In this document: positions 31,978 through 41,833 of the stretch, piece by piece
How the letters are laid out: the number at the start of each line of letters is the position of its first letter
How positions within the stretch are numbered: position 1 is the stretch's first letter
DNA from: Metabacillus litoralis
GTDB taxonomy: Bacteria; Bacillota; Bacilli; Bacillales; Bacillaceae
Length of the DNA stretch: 64,000 nucleotides
NCBI RefSeq assembly: GCF_007994985.1
Contig: NZ_VOQF01000007.1
Coordinates: 186,001-250,000, forward strand
Direction of reading: 5' to 3'
Notes under the pieces: model-generated
Seen by the model: only the letters and a program-made list of their open reading frames with translations
Database searches by the model: none
Told to the model about the DNA's origin: nothing
Made by a program: the position numbers and the translations under genes

Positions 31978-32751
31978 TTAAACAACCTTTGCTTCATTAC
32001 GAAGTAGTGTTACAAGCTCTTTTACTTGATCCTCAAGCTCACCTGCTAACACTTTTCCTGCTTCTTTTTTCGGTGGTAAATATATTTCAATCGTTTTTGT
32101 TTTTGGCTCTACATCATCTTCTTCTAAATCAAGATCATCGAGTTCTAACTCATCCAGTGGTTTTTTCTTTGCTTTCATGATTCCAGGTAAAGATGGGTAT
32201 CTCGGTTCATTTAGACCTTGTTGAGCTGTTACTAGCAGGGGTAATGTTGTCTCAATTACTTCTGAATCACCCTCAACATCTCTTGTAACAGTTGCTTTAT
32301 CTCCATCGATTTCAAGCTTTGTTATTGTTGTTACGTATGAAATATTAAGTAACTCTGCTAAACGCGGACCAACTTGACCTGATCCCCCATCAATAGCAAC
32401 ATTTCCACCAATAATTAAATCAGCATTTTTATCTTTAAAAAATTCTGCTAATATTCTCGAAGTTGTATATTGATCACCTTCATCAAGATCATCTTCAATA
32501 TTAATCAAAACAGCTTTATCACACCCCATTGCTAATGCTGTTCTTAATTCTTTCTCAGACTCTTCTCCACCAATTGTTACAACTGTAACTTCCCCATCAT
32601 TTGCATCACGAACTTGAATTGCTTCTTCTATCGCATATTCATCATAAGGATTGATAATAAACTCTGCTCCATCCTCACTAATCTGTCCATTTTGTACAGT
32701 GATTTTTTCCTCAGTGTCAAATGTTCTTTTCATCATTACAAAGATATTCAT
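31978..32751 (-). CDS. etfB: Electron transfer flavoprotein beta subunit
   Basis: 257 residues from ATG 32751 (MNIFVMMKRTFDTEEKI), the B. subtilis length, with GGGGGAATGGGAA upstream. AMP-binding-type motif VAIDGGSGQVGPRLAELL is present. 54 bases separate it from etfA. Forms the heterodimer with EtfA. Confidence 0.97.
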   Translation of the reverse strand: MNIFVMMKRTFDTEEKITVQNGQISEDGAEFIINPYDEYAIEEAIQVRDANDGEVTVVTIGGEESEKELRTALAMGCDKAVLINIEDDLDEGDQYTTSRILAEFFKDKNADLIIGGNVAIDGGSGQVGPRLAELLNISYVTTITKLEIDGDKATVTRDVEGDSEVIETTLPLLVTAQQGLNEPRYPSLPGIMKAKKKPLDELELDDLDLEEDDVEPKTKTIEIYLPPKKEAGKVLAGELEDQVKELVTLLRNEAKVV

Positions 32752-32839
32752 TTCCCATTCCCCCATGTTCATTAAGTAGTTTTAAAAAGGAAAAAACAGA
32801 TCTCTTTTACCTCTATATAACACAATATGTTATTAGTAA

Positions 32840-33613
32840 TTATTTACCTGTAAAGTTTGGTTTTCGCTTCTCAATGAATGCTGTAATACCTTCTTTCGCA
32901 TCATTACTACCAAACAAACCACCAAATAGTTCTGCTTCTTTTTTCATTCCATTTTGGTAAGTTTCAGTTTTGGCAATATTTAAAAGCTCTATAACAGCTT
33001 TTACTGAATTGGGACTTTTTTGAGCAAATTTACTTGCTAACGCTTTGGTTTCCTCTAAAAGTTTTTCTTCGGGATGTGCATGATTAGCAAGACCTAACTT
33101 TACAGCCTCTGAGCCTAAAATCGGTTCACTTGTTAGCATCATTTCTAATGCACGGCCTGTACCTACATATTTTGGTAATCGTTGAGTACCACCAAAACCT
33201 GGTATGATGCCTAATTGTAGTTCTGGTAATCCTAACTTTGCGTCATTAGTTACAAGTCGAATATGACAGGACATCGCTAGCTCTAATCCACCGCCTAATG
33301 CTGCACCATGAATCGCAGCTATAACAGGCTTGCTATAATTCTCAACACGTTCAAATAGATCTTGACCATTAGATGCTAATTTAGCAAACTCTTCACCAGA
33401 TGGTACTTGTACAAATTCTTTAATATCTGCGCCAGCTGAGAAGAATCTGCCTTCACCATGTAAAATGATCACTCTAACAGCTTCATTATTCTCAAATTCA
33501 TCCAAAAGGTTTGAAAGCTCTTTCAAAACTCCTGATGCTAAAGCATTTGCTGGTGCATTATCAATTGTTACAATTGCTATGAAATCAGATATATTTACTT
33601 TTAAAAGTCCCAT
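32840..33613 (-). CDS. fadB: Enoyl-CoA hydratase (beta-oxidation)
   Basis: Crotonase-family enzyme hydrating 2-enoyl-CoA. 257 residues. Oxyanion-hole segments FSAGADIKEF and IHGAALGGGLELAMSCHIRL; catalytic Glu positions in ALGGGLELA and LGLPELQLGIIPGFGGTQ. ATG with AGGAGGA. The B. subtilis orthologue is ysiB (fadB). In the FadR-controlled operon. Confidence 0.95.
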   Translation of the reverse strand: MGLLKVNISDFIAIVTIDNAPANALASGVLKELSNLLDEFENNEAVRVIILHGEGRFFSAGADIKEFVQVPSGEEFAKLASNGQDLFERVENYSKPVIAAIHGAALGGGLELAMSCHIRLVTNDAKLGLPELQLGIIPGFGGTQRLPKYVGTGRALEMMLTSEPILGSEAVKLGLANHAHPEEKLLEETKALASKFAQKSPNSVKAVIELLNIAKTETYQNGMKKEAELFGGLFGSNDAKEGITAFIEKRKPNFTGK

Positions 33614-33700
33614 ATTCTTCTTTCCTCCTATGACTAGACTAGTATCAATCCTTTTACTATATTTTTTATCATGTAGGAAAATGACTATATTTTAAACACC

Positions 33701-33742
33701 TTATCTTTAGAAATAGAGATGAACTTCAACTTCTAAAGATAA
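33701..33742 (-). repeat. 12-bp inverted repeat between fadR and fadB
   Basis: TTATCTTTAGAA and TTCTAAAGATAA flank an 18-base loop. No U-run follows, so it is more likely an RNA processing or stability hairpin than a terminator. Confidence 0.65.
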
Positions 33743-33756
33743 AATGTTTCTTATAC

Positions 33757-34338
33757 TTAGTTTGCAAAACCGTTAATAAATAAACTATGAACTTTTGCGG
33801 TTTGTTTCGGTAAATTGTATTTTTGTTCATTCATAACCCATGTTGTTACGGTTTCATCGATTGTACCAAAAATCATTTGTCTAGCTATCCTTGTATCTAG
33901 CTCTGCTTTAAATTCTCCTGTTTCTTTACCAGCAGTTATGATTTTGTCTACAACATTTAAATATCCTTTTAACACTTCATTGATCCTTAATCTTAGCTCT
34001 TTGTTTGATTGTCTAAGCTCAAGTTGTGTTACAATGGCTAAATGATGATCTTCTGATAATAAAGAAAAATGCTTTTCTATAAGAGAGTAAAGCTTTTCAG
34101 CAGCTGTTTGCTTTAACTCAATTTCCTCTTCAATTTTTTCTATAAAGTTTCCCATTTTCTCTTGAAAAAGAGATACGAGAATATCTTCCTTATTTTTAAA
34201 GTAGAGGTAAATGGTTCCATCAGCTACACCAGCCTGCTTTGCAATTTTCGAAACCTGTGCTTGATGGTAGCCATTTTCAGCAATTACAATAACTGCTGCA
34301 TCAATTATTTGTTTGTATTTTGGTTTTTTCTGTTTCAA
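33757..34338 (-). CDS. fadR: TetR-family repressor of fatty-acid degradation, FadR
   Basis: 193 residues from TTG 34338 (translated MKQKKPKYKQIIDAA), chosen because GGAGAG lies six bases upstream and the protein then matches the family start. The TetR helix-turn-helix is VSKIAKQAGVADGTIYLYFKNKEDIL. In B. subtilis FadR (ysiA) represses beta-oxidation genes and is released by long-chain acyl-CoA. An intact FadR-type palindrome lies just upstream, so autoregulation is likely. Confidence 0.96.
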   Translation of the reverse strand: MKQKKPKYKQIIDAAVIVIAENGYHQAQVSKIAKQAGVADGTIYLYFKNKEDILVSLFQEKMGNFIEKIEEEIELKQTAAEKLYSLIEKHFSLLSEDHHLAIVTQLELRQSNKELRLRINEVLKGYLNVVDKIITAGKETGEFKAELDTRIARQMIFGTIDETVTTWVMNEQKYNLPKQTAKVHSLFINGFAN

Positions 34339-34357
34339 TCTAAACTCTCCTTTTGAA

Positions 34358-34377
34358 ATGAATGAATCATCATTCAT
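34358..34377 (-). promoter_or_regulatory. FadR operator
   Basis: ATGAATGA-ATCA-TCATTCAT, perfect 8-bp arms, matching the TGAATGA-n4-TCATTCA FadR site. It starts 6 bases downstream of the -10 (34384-34389), so bound repressor would cover the start point. Confidence 0.85.
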
Positions 34378-34383
34378 AATTTA

Positions 34384-34412
34384 ATCATAGTTTTTCCTTT
34401 CTATTATGTCAA
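34384..34412 (-). promoter_or_regulatory. Sigma-A promoter of fadR-fadB-etfB-etfA
   Basis: TTGACA (34407-34412), 17-base spacer, TATGAT (34384-34389). Confidence 0.85.
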
Positions 34413-34600
34413 TACTATTTCATAAAAAAATAGATTTTATTCGTAACTATAAAGGCTATGTTCGGAGACTTGGTTGCGTAAGTAAATCCTCTAATATAAA
34501 ATTACTGTTTAGTTAGGTCAATATTAATCAACAAAAGAGTCTACTATTGATCTTAGATTGAAAACAAATTAGCATGATACAATTTCAGTAAAAGAAAATG

Positions 34601-34624
34601 AACCATGCTAAACCAAATGGTTCT
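34601..34624 (-). terminator. Terminator of lcfA
   Basis: GAACCAT/ATGGTTC stem around a 10-base loop, then ATTTTCTTTT on the minus strand. Separates lcfA from fadR. Confidence 0.65.
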
Positions 34625-34633
34625 CTTATTTAT

Positions 34634-36325
34634 TTAGTTAGCATTTTTCATTTTTTCTTTTTCTTCATCAACTAATGCACGTCTAAGTATTTTCCCAACT
34701 GCTGTTTTTGGAAGTTCGTCTCTAAATTCATAGATGCGCGGTACTTTGTATGCTGCTAAATGCTTACGAGCATATTCATTAAATTCTTCAGTTGTAGCAT
34801 CTTGCCCATCTTTTAAAACAATATAAGCCTTTACTGTTTCTCCTCGATACGGATCAGGTACACCTGCAACAACAACCTCTAGTACTTTCTCATGCTCGTA
34901 TAATACTTCCTCAATTTCACGAGGATATATATTATAACCACCTGCAAGGATCATATCCTTTTTACGATCAACAATGTAAAAATAGCCAGCTTCATCCATA
35001 TAGCCAATATCTCCAGTAAGTAACCAGTCATCTTTAAAAGTGGCTTCTGTTTCCTCTTTTTTATTCCAATATCCTTTCATAACCTGAGGCCCACGAATAG
35101 CTATTTCTCCTAGCTCGTTTGGTTCAGCTATCCCATCGCGTTCATATGAATAAACGATTGCCTCTGTATTTGGCCATGGTACACCAATACTGCCTTTTTT
35201 TCTTTCCCCCCATATAAAATTTGCATGTGTAACAGGAGAGGTTTCAGATAATCCATATCCTTCGACTAAACGTCCACCAGTAACTTGCTCAAATTTCTCT
35301 TGAACCTCAACTGGTAGTGGTGCAGATCCACTAATGCAGCATTTAATTGAAGACAGGTCATATTTTTGAATGTCTGGATGATTTAATAATGCAATATAAA
35401 TTGTAGGTGCACCTGGAAATAAAGTTGGCTTTAATTTTCCTATTGTTTTTAGTGCATCCTTTGCATCAAACTTCGGTAAGAGAATCATTTTATAGCCCTG
35501 CATAACAGAGAGATTCATAACAGTAGTCATTCCATACACATGGAAAAATGGGATAATTCCTAAAATCGATTCTTCTCCTCTTTTACATTTATACATCCAG
35601 GTTGAACACATTTTTGTATTTGATGCAACATTATGATGAGTTAACATTACCCCTTTAGGAAATCCTGTTGTTCCACCCGTATATTGAAGAAGTGCAATAT
35701 CGTTAATCGGATCACAATCATGTATCTCAATATCAGGTTGTGCTATTTCCATGATTTTTTTAAACTGATGTGTTGTTCCTTCATGCTCAACTTTTACAAC
35801 TAATTGATTCTGCTTTTTCTGTATCATTGGATATAAAAGATTCTTAGGGAAAGGTAAATAGTCTTTAATACTTGTTACAATAATATGTTTAATTTTTGTT
35901 AACGCTTTCATTTTAGAAACTCTCGGATATAACAAATCCAACGTAATAATAAATGTGGACTCGCTATCTTTTAGCTGATATTCAAGCTCTCTTTCCATAT
36001 AAAGTGGATTTGTTTGAACAACAATTCCTCCAGCTAACAAAACCCCATAATATGCAATCACTGCTTGAGGACAGTTAGGTAACATAATTGAAACACGTTC
36101 ATCCTTTTGTAAACCAAGAGATTGGAAATAATTAGCCAGCTTCAAAGATTGATTGTAAACCTCTGAATATGATAGCTCTTTCCCTAGAAAATGTATCGCC
36201 GTTTTTGTTGGGAATTCTAATGCAGATTGCTTAAGATAATCATGTAATGACTTACCATCATCAAGCAATAATTCGTGAGGAATTTCTTCTGGATATAAAG
36301 TTAACCAAGGTTTTTGCACTTCCAT
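34634..36325 (-). CDS. lcfA: Long-chain fatty acid-CoA ligase
   Basis: AMP-forming activation of fatty acids to acyl-CoA. 563 residues. P-loop-like YTGGTTGFPKGVMLTH, then GYGLSETSPVTH, WLLTGDIGYMDE, DRKKDMILAGGYNIYP and the C-terminal lysine in PKTAVGKILRR. ATG with AGGGGGAGA. In B. subtilis it heads the FadR operon; here it has its own terminator and no FadR palindrome was seen upstream. Confidence 0.96.
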   Translation of the reverse strand: MEVQKPWLTLYPEEIPHELLLDDGKSLHDYLKQSALEFPTKTAIHFLGKELSYSEVYNQSLKLANYFQSLGLQKDERVSIMLPNCPQAVIAYYGVLLAGGIVVQTNPLYMERELEYQLKDSESTFIITLDLLYPRVSKMKALTKIKHIIVTSIKDYLPFPKNLLYPMIQKKQNQLVVKVEHEGTTHQFKKIMEIAQPDIEIHDCDPINDIALLQYTGGTTGFPKGVMLTHHNVASNTKMCSTWMYKCKRGEESILGIIPFFHVYGMTTVMNLSVMQGYKMILLPKFDAKDALKTIGKLKPTLFPGAPTIYIALLNHPDIQKYDLSSIKCCISGSAPLPVEVQEKFEQVTGGRLVEGYGLSETSPVTHANFIWGERKKGSIGVPWPNTEAIVYSYERDGIAEPNELGEIAIRGPQVMKGYWNKKEETEATFKDDWLLTGDIGYMDEAGYFYIVDRKKDMILAGGYNIYPREIEEVLYEHEKVLEVVVAGVPDPYRGETVKAYIVLKDGQDATTEEFNEYARKHLAAYKVPRIYEFRDELPKTAVGKILRRALVDEEKEKMKNAN

Positions 36326-36429
36326 CTTATCTCCCCCTTGAAATCTAATAACTAAAAACTGTTATCTCCCCTTGTGAAAAGTATAGCAGATTTTTCTTTT
36401 TTCAGAAATATAAATATTTTTAAATAATA

Positions 36430-36464
36430 CAAAGGCCTGACTCCATAATGGGTCAGGCCTTTGT
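36430..36464 (-). terminator. Terminator of the mutS2-yshE unit
   Basis: CAAAGGCCTGAC/GTCAGGCCTTTG stem, 12 bp, with T-rich but interrupted tail. About 105 bases past the small ORF and upstream of lcfA. Confidence 0.75.
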
Positions 36465-36570
36465 ATATAGACTTTCCTTTTTATTACAATACTGAAAATA
36501 CTATTTCAGAAAAGGCTGTTTTTGTGAACTTTTATTTTTTAGCATTTAGAGATAATAAATGATAAAAACG

Positions 36571-36651
36571 TTAGAAAAAAACTAAAAAAATAACTCCTAT
36601 TAAAATAAAGACCCCACAAAGGCCGAACATGACTTTAGCTAATGTTTCCAC
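36571..36651 (-). CDS. Small single-pass membrane protein, 26 residues
   Basis: Not recognised. GTG start at 36651 with AAGGAG eight bases upstream; ends in TAA at 36571. Sequence begins METLAKVMFGLCGV and ends in a hydrophobic run of Ile, Val, Leu and Phe, long enough for one membrane helix. It begins 12 bases after yshE, which is also a membrane protein, on the same strand and before the shared terminator, so co-expression is likely. The good ribosome site and composition support translation; the short length limits certainty. Confidence 0.6.
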   Translation of the reverse strand: METLAKVMFGLCGVFILIGVIFLVFF

Positions 36652-36663
36652 ATTACACTCTCC

Positions 36664-37068
36664 TTACAGACTAGCCCCAATAACATATGACAAACCTATT
36701 GAAATAACGAGTGATATAAAACCTACAGCTCGATTATCTTTTCGAATTTCTTCATCGATTTTAAATTTGGGTGTCATAAATTCGTAAATAAAATAACCTA
36801 ACAATAACAAAATAAAACCAAATAATCCCGAACCCATCATTTCCAACACACTGTCGTGTTGGTTTATTGAAAAACGAAAGATATTAGCTATTCCGAAAAT
36901 TTTCCCACCTGTTGCCATTGCCACTGCCATATTTCCTTTTTGAATCTCGTCCCAGTTTTTATATTTAGTAACAAGCTCAAAAATTGTTAAAAATACGATT
37001 ATACATAAAACAACAACGCTGTAATAAGCAGCAGTCTGAACTAAGTCATTTTCCCAAAATGTATTCAT
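36664..37068 (-). CDS. yshE: YshE-family membrane protein (DUF350)
   Basis: 134 residues with four hydrophobic segments (about 12-33, 45-65, 77-95, 112-131). The QKGNMAVAMATGGKIFGIA motif and a second RKDNRAVGFISLV repeat show the DUF350/UPF0719 duplication. Function unknown. ATG with GGGAGAGG. Fourteen bases after mutS2. Confidence 0.9.
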   Translation of the reverse strand: MNTFWENDLVQTAAYYSVVVLCIIVFLTIFELVTKYKNWDEIQKGNMAVAMATGGKIFGIANIFRFSINQHDSVLEMMGSGLFGFILLLLGYFIYEFMTPKFKIDEEIRKDNRAVGFISLVISIGLSYVIGASL

Positions 37069-37082
37069 TATTCCTCTCCCTG

Positions 37083-39443
37083 CTATTTGAGTTCAACAAC
37101 TGTTACACCAGAGCCACCTTCTCCTGCTTCTCCAAAACGTGTACTCTTCACACTTCGATGATTTTTAAGCAGCTCTTTAACACCTGTGCGAAGAGCCCCG
37201 GTTCCTTTACCATGAATAATAGAAACTCTAGGGTAACCAGCTAAAACAGCATCATCTAAATATTTTTCAACTCTTAACAACGCATTATCATACCGTTCAC
37301 CACGTAAATCTAGTTCTAGTGACACATGATAATCCTTACCCTTTACAGTTGCTAAAGGCTTTTCCTGTATTTCCTGTTTAGGCCTTTTTATATATTGAAG
37401 ATCTTTTTCCTTCACCTTCATTTTCATAATACCCATTTGTACCTGCCACTCATTATCACTTACTTTTTCAATTAAATGACCTTTTTGATCAAAACTTATT
37501 ACTTTCACTTCATCTCCAGGTTGTAAGGATTGTGTAACAGGTTGACTTTTATCAATTTTTTTACTTTTTTCAAATTGTGGTAACGCATCTTCCAGCCGTT
37601 TTTTTGCATCAATAAGCTCATGCTCTTTCACTTGTGCATGTTGCTCTTTTCTCATTTTTCGTAGATCATGGATTATTTTCTGAGCCTCTTGTGAAGCTTC
37701 CTCTACTTTTTCTTGTGCTTTACGCTCTGCTTTTTCATACAAAGCATCTCGTTGTGAATTAAACTCTAGTATTTGCTTCTGTAGCTCTTTATGGAGCTGT
37801 TCTGCTTCTTTACGGATTTTTTCAGCTTCTATTAACTCATTTTCAGCTGTTTTTTTACTAGTTTCTAATGAAGCAATCATTGTATCTACTTCATTATGCT
37901 CATCAGTCATTTGTGCTTTTGCTTTATTGATCACTTTTTCCTGCAACCCTAATCGTTTGGATATTTCAAAAGCATTACTTCGGCCAGGCACCCCTATTAA
38001 CAGCTTGTAAGTTGGACTTAATGTTGCAACATCAAATTCAACACTTGCATTAATAACCCCACTACGGTTATAACCATATGCTTTAAGCTCTGGATAATGC
38101 GTAGTTGCCACAACACGAGCTCCTCTGTTATACACTTCATCTAAAATAGAAATAGCAAGTGCAGCTCCTTCTTGAGGATCGGTTCCAGCTCCTAGCTCAT
38201 CAAATAACACCAAACTTTTATGATCAACTTTATCAAGAATATCGACTATATTCACCATATGTGATGAAAAGGTACTTAAGCTTTGTTCGATTGATTGCTC
38301 ATCACCAATATCTGCGTATACAGCTTGAAATACAGCAATTTCAGAGCCATCCATTGCAGGTATTTGTAATCCAGCTTGTGCCATTATCGTACAAAGACCT
38401 AGCGTTTTTAATGCTACTGTTTTACCACCTGTGTTAGGACCTGTTATAACAATCGTAGTAAAATCTGTACCTAGCTCAATATCATTAGGAACAACTTCAT
38501 TTTCAGCTAATAAAGGATGACGAGCCCTTACCAACCTAACAATTCCATTTTCATTAACATCAGGTCTAGTGCCCTTCATTTTCTTAGCATACTTAGCTTT
38601 TGTAAACATAAAATCCAACTCAGCAAGACAATACACATTTTGTAATATGTCATCACTAAATTCAGCCACTTCATTAGATAAAATCGTTAAAATTCGTTCA
38701 ATCTCTACCTTTTCTTTGACCTTCGCTTGTTGAAGTGTGTTGTTCAAATCAACGATAACTTGAGGCTCAATAAATAATGTTGCTCCAGAGCTTGACTGAT
38801 CATGAACAATTCCTCCATAAGAGGCACGATATTCCTGTTTAACTGGTAACACAAATCGTTCATTTCTTATCGTAATAATGGCATCTGATAGCATTTTTGA
38901 TGCGGATGACGAACGAATCATTGACTCTAATTTATCTCTAACTCTTGCTTCTGTTGTTCGTAATTGCTGACGAATGCCTTTTAATGCAACACTTGCACTA
39001 TCTAGAACATAGCCATTATCATCAATACATTCAGAAATTTTCCTTTCTACTTCTTGTAAGACGACAATTTTATCAGCAAAAACTGGTAAATGAAAAAGCT
39101 CAATCTCTTCCTCCACCATCTTTTCAATAAATCTCTTCATTTGCCTAGCTGCATATAGTGTTCCTGAAACTTCATTTAATTCAACTGCATTCAAAATCCC
39201 GCCGATTTTAGCTCTTTTCATTGTTGTTCTTATATCAACAAGTCCACCTAGTGGGACATTTCCTTTTAAGCGTAATACTTTAGCTGCTTCATCTGTTTGC
39301 TCCTGAGCAATCACCACTTCTTGAAAATTAGTTGAAGGAATTAACGCCTTTGCTTTTTCCTTCCCTAAAGAAGAAGATGCATGCTGAACAAGCTGATCTT
39401 TTACTTTTTCAAACTCTAATACATGTAGTACTTTTTGCTGCAA
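37083..39443 (-). CDS. mutS2: Endonuclease MutS2
   Basis: MutS paralogue without the mismatch-reading domain; in Bacillus it acts on collided ribosomes and recombination intermediates. 786 residues. ATPase motifs [15 protein letters not shown] and [15 protein letters not shown], then a long coiled coil (about 510-630). C-terminal Smr nuclease domain has [12 protein letters not shown] and [14 protein letters not shown] start at 39443 with AGGAGG nine bases upstream. Confidence 0.97.
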   Translation of the reverse strand: MQQKVLHVLEFEKVKDQLVQHASSSLGKEKAKALIPSTNFQEVVIAQEQTDEAAKVLRLKGNVPLGGLVDIRTTMKRAKIGGILNAVELNEVSGTLYAARQMKRFIEKMVEEEIELFHLPVFADKIVVLQEVERKISECIDDNGYVLDSASVALKGIRQQLRTTEARVRDKLESMIRSSSASKMLSDAIITIRNERFVLPVKQEYRASYGGIVHDQSSSGATLFIEPQVIVDLNNTLQQAKVKEKVEIERILTILSNEVAEFSDDILQNVYCLAELDFMFTKAKYAKKMKGTRPDVNENGIVRLVRARHPLLAENEVVPNDIELGTDFTTIVITGPNTGGKTVALKTLGLCTIMAQAGLQIPAMDGSEIAVFQAVYADIGDEQSIEQSLSTFSSHMVNIVDILDKVDHKSLVLFDELGAGTDPQEGAALAISILDEVYNRGARVVATTHYPELKAYGYNRSGVINASVEFDVATLSPTYKLLIGVPGRSNAFEISKRLGLQEKVINKAKAQMTDEHNEVDTMIASLETSKKTAENELIEAEKIRKEAEQLHKELQKQILEFNSQRDALYEKAERKAQEKVEEASQEAQKIIHDLRKMRKEQHAQVKEHELIDAKKRLEDALPQFEKSKKIDKSQPVTQSLQPGDEVKVISFDQKGHLIEKVSDNEWQVQMGIMKMKVKEKDLQYIKRPKQEIQEKPLATVKGKDYHVSLELDLRGERYDNALLRVEKYLDDAVLAGYPRVSIIHGKGTGALRTGVKELLKNHRSVKSTRFGEAGEGGSGVTVVELK

Positions 39444-39554
39444 AACGATAAACCTCCTATGAAATGCAATGTACTTTTTCTAAATAGCACTAGCACCATT
39501 TCCCTTTATCCATGTGTTCATTAATATTTCTTATCTTCACAATAGTTGATCATT

Positions 39555-41282
39555 TTAATGATGGTGCCTATCTAAGAAGGCTTGTAATTGGTTCATATCC
39601 CATGTATTTATGACATTTTCACTTTTAATCCAGCCTTTTATTGCAGTTGATACACCGATTGTCATATGTTCAAGCATATCAATATTATGAGCATCAGTGT
39701 TAATGACTAGTTTTACTCCCGCTTCCTGAGCCTTTTTAATATATTCTGAGCTTAAATCTAAACGATTAGGATTTGCATTTAACTCAAGAGCGGTATTCGT
39801 TTCTTTTGCCAGCTCAATAAGCATATCTATATCTACGTCATATCCTTTTCTTTTGCCAATAATTCTTCCTGTTGGATGTGCAATGATATCAACATGATTG
39901 TTCTTTAAAGCTGTTTTTAATCGGTCCATAATCACTTCCTGCGATTGTGAAAAACTCGAATGGATAGAGGCAATGACGAGATCCATCTCTTGTAATAATT
40001 CATCATCATAATCTAATGTAGCATCAGGTAAAATATCCATTTCTACACCTGCTAAAATGGTTATATCACTATACTCTTCGTTTAAAGCATCTATTTCTTT
40101 ACGTTGTGCTCTTAATCGTTCTGATGTTAGTCCATTTGCAACCTTTAAATATTGCGAATGATCAGTAATAGCTATATATTTATAGCCTTTTTTTCTGCAT
40201 GCCTCAACCATTTCTCTAATCGTGTATGCCCCATCACTCCAGGTAGAGTGCATATGAAGATCGCCTTTTATATGATCTAAAGTAATTAACTTTGACTTTG
40301 TTTCATGATGGAATAATTCAACCTCAGTTCCATCTTCTCTTAATTCAGGTGGAATATGTGGTAATTGAAAATACTCATAAAAGTCTGCCTCTGTTTCAAA
40401 CGTTTTCACTTCGTTTGTTTCAATATTTTCAACTCCATACTCGCTTATTTTTTCTCCACGCTCTTTAGCTAACTGCCTCATTCTAACATTATGGTCTTTT
40501 GAACCAGTAAAATGATGAAGTGTTGTGGCAAATTCTTCTGGCTTCACTAATCTAAAATCAACACTAACACCATATTCATAGCTAAGTTGGATCGAAACCT
40601 TTGTGTCACCACTTGCGATAATTTCAGAAAGCTTTGGTATCGCTAATAACTGATTCCTTACTTTTTCAGGATGATTTGTTGCAATAATAAAATCTAAGTC
40701 TTTTATTGTCTCTCTCATTCTTCTAAGACTTCCGGCTTTGGAGAATTTGTCTATCCCTTCACATTGCTGCAAATAATGCTCAATATCTTCTGATATCGGT
40801 AGCATAAAAGCTAACGGTAAACGATCTGGTCTATTTCCCATTTCAGCTATAGCAGCTAATATTTTTTCTTCTGATTTTTTGCCAAAGCCTGCTAAAGCTT
40901 GAATTTTATTGTCTTCACATGCTTGCTTTAAGGAGTCTACACAATCGATATTTAGTTCTTTATATAACTTAGCAATTTTTTTACCGCCAAGACCTGGTAG
41001 CTTTAGTAGAGGTAATAACCCTGAAGGAACTTCCTCTTCCAGTTGCTCAAGAACTTCAGATTTTCCCGAATCAACAAACTCTTTAATAACAGCAGATGTT
41101 CCTTTTCCAATTCCTGCGATTTTAGTAAAATCATCTATTTGTGATAAGCTTCTATCATCAACTTCAAGTGCATTTGCCGCTTTTCTAAATGCTGATATTT
41201 TAAAGGGATTGTCTCCTTTTAACTCCATTAATACTGCAATCTTTTCTAATAGACGAATTACGTCCTTTTTATGTAATTCCAT
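39555..41282 (-). CDS. polX: DNA polymerase X family protein with PHP domain
   Basis: 575 residues from ATG 41282 (MELHKKDVIRLLE), with AGAGGTG upstream. Order: helix-hairpin-helix DNA-binding part (KIAGIGKGTSAVI, LPGLGGKKIAKLY), palm with GSLRRMRETIKDLDF (about 187-201) carrying the catalytic Asp residues, then a C-terminal PHP phosphoesterase domain (GDLHMHSTWSDGAY, DHSQYLK, IAHPTGR, NTDAHN). Likely gap-filling repair polymerase with 3'-5' exonuclease activity. Follows the CvpA-type gene across a 549-base gap. Confidence 0.96.
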   Translation of the reverse strand: MELHKKDVIRLLEKIAVLMELKGDNPFKISAFRKAANALEVDDRSLSQIDDFTKIAGIGKGTSAVIKEFVDSGKSEVLEQLEEEVPSGLLPLLKLPGLGGKKIAKLYKELNIDCVDSLKQACEDNKIQALAGFGKKSEEKILAAIAEMGNRPDRLPLAFMLPISEDIEHYLQQCEGIDKFSKAGSLRRMRETIKDLDFIIATNHPEKVRNQLLAIPKLSEIIASGDTKVSIQLSYEYGVSVDFRLVKPEEFATTLHHFTGSKDHNVRMRQLAKERGEKISEYGVENIETNEVKTFETEADFYEYFQLPHIPPELREDGTEVELFHHETKSKLITLDHIKGDLHMHSTWSDGAYTIREMVEACRKKGYKYIAITDHSQYLKVANGLTSERLRAQRKEIDALNEEYSDITILAGVEMDILPDATLDYDDELLQEMDLVIASIHSSFSQSQEVIMDRLKTALKNNHVDIIAHPTGRIIGKRKGYDVDIDMLIELAKETNTALELNANPNRLDLSSEYIKKAQEAGVKLVINTDAHNIDMLEHMTIGVSTAIKGWIKSENVINTWDMNQLQAFLDRHHH

Positions 41283-41714
41283 TCTTTTCACCTCTATATG
41301 TAACTTGTTATTAAAAATGATACAAATAAAAAATACAAATGTACAATTTTTTACCGGTATTGATGTATTCTATTTTCAACATATATATCAAAACTATTTA
41401 TTGAACCTTAAGTAAGTAAAGACCTATCAATAATTTACGTTACGTTTAAAATCCGCTCCATTATTATGAATTTAACAGAATCATTTCCGAAAAAAATTGT
41501 CTTATAATGGGGAAACCCTTTAGAACTCTTCATCTATTTTATCATAGAATGACCTTTATCTTTTACGTCAATACTTGGTTACAAAGATCACTATATAAGT
41601 TAATCTTATCATTTTAGAATTAAAATCAGAAAAGCAGATCAATTCGTCTTCAAGAGTTGGTCTACTGTTGATCTGTTATGCATTTTAACTGTCTCCCACC
41701 TTAAATTGTAACTA
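41283..41714. other. polX-cvpA intergenic region, no gene seen
   Basis: AT-rich, includes the upstream region of polX. No strong promoter and no frame with a ribosome site. Confidence 0.4.
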
Positions 41715-41833
41715 GAAAAAAGAGGTTGACTTAAAAAAACATTTTCCTCCGTACAACACTAGTAATGAATGATTTATGACACTCAAACCAATATTGATTA
41801 TGAGGAAGCATTGTTTCATTAAGTCAGCCTCTT
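41715..41833 (-). terminator. Long-looped terminator after the CvpA-type gene
   Basis: AAGAGGCTGACTTAA pairs with TTAAGTCAACCTCTT (one mismatch) across about 85 bases, with a second inner pairing (CTTCCTC/GAGGAA), followed by TTTTTC. The 5' arm overlaps the stop codon. Confidence 0.7.
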
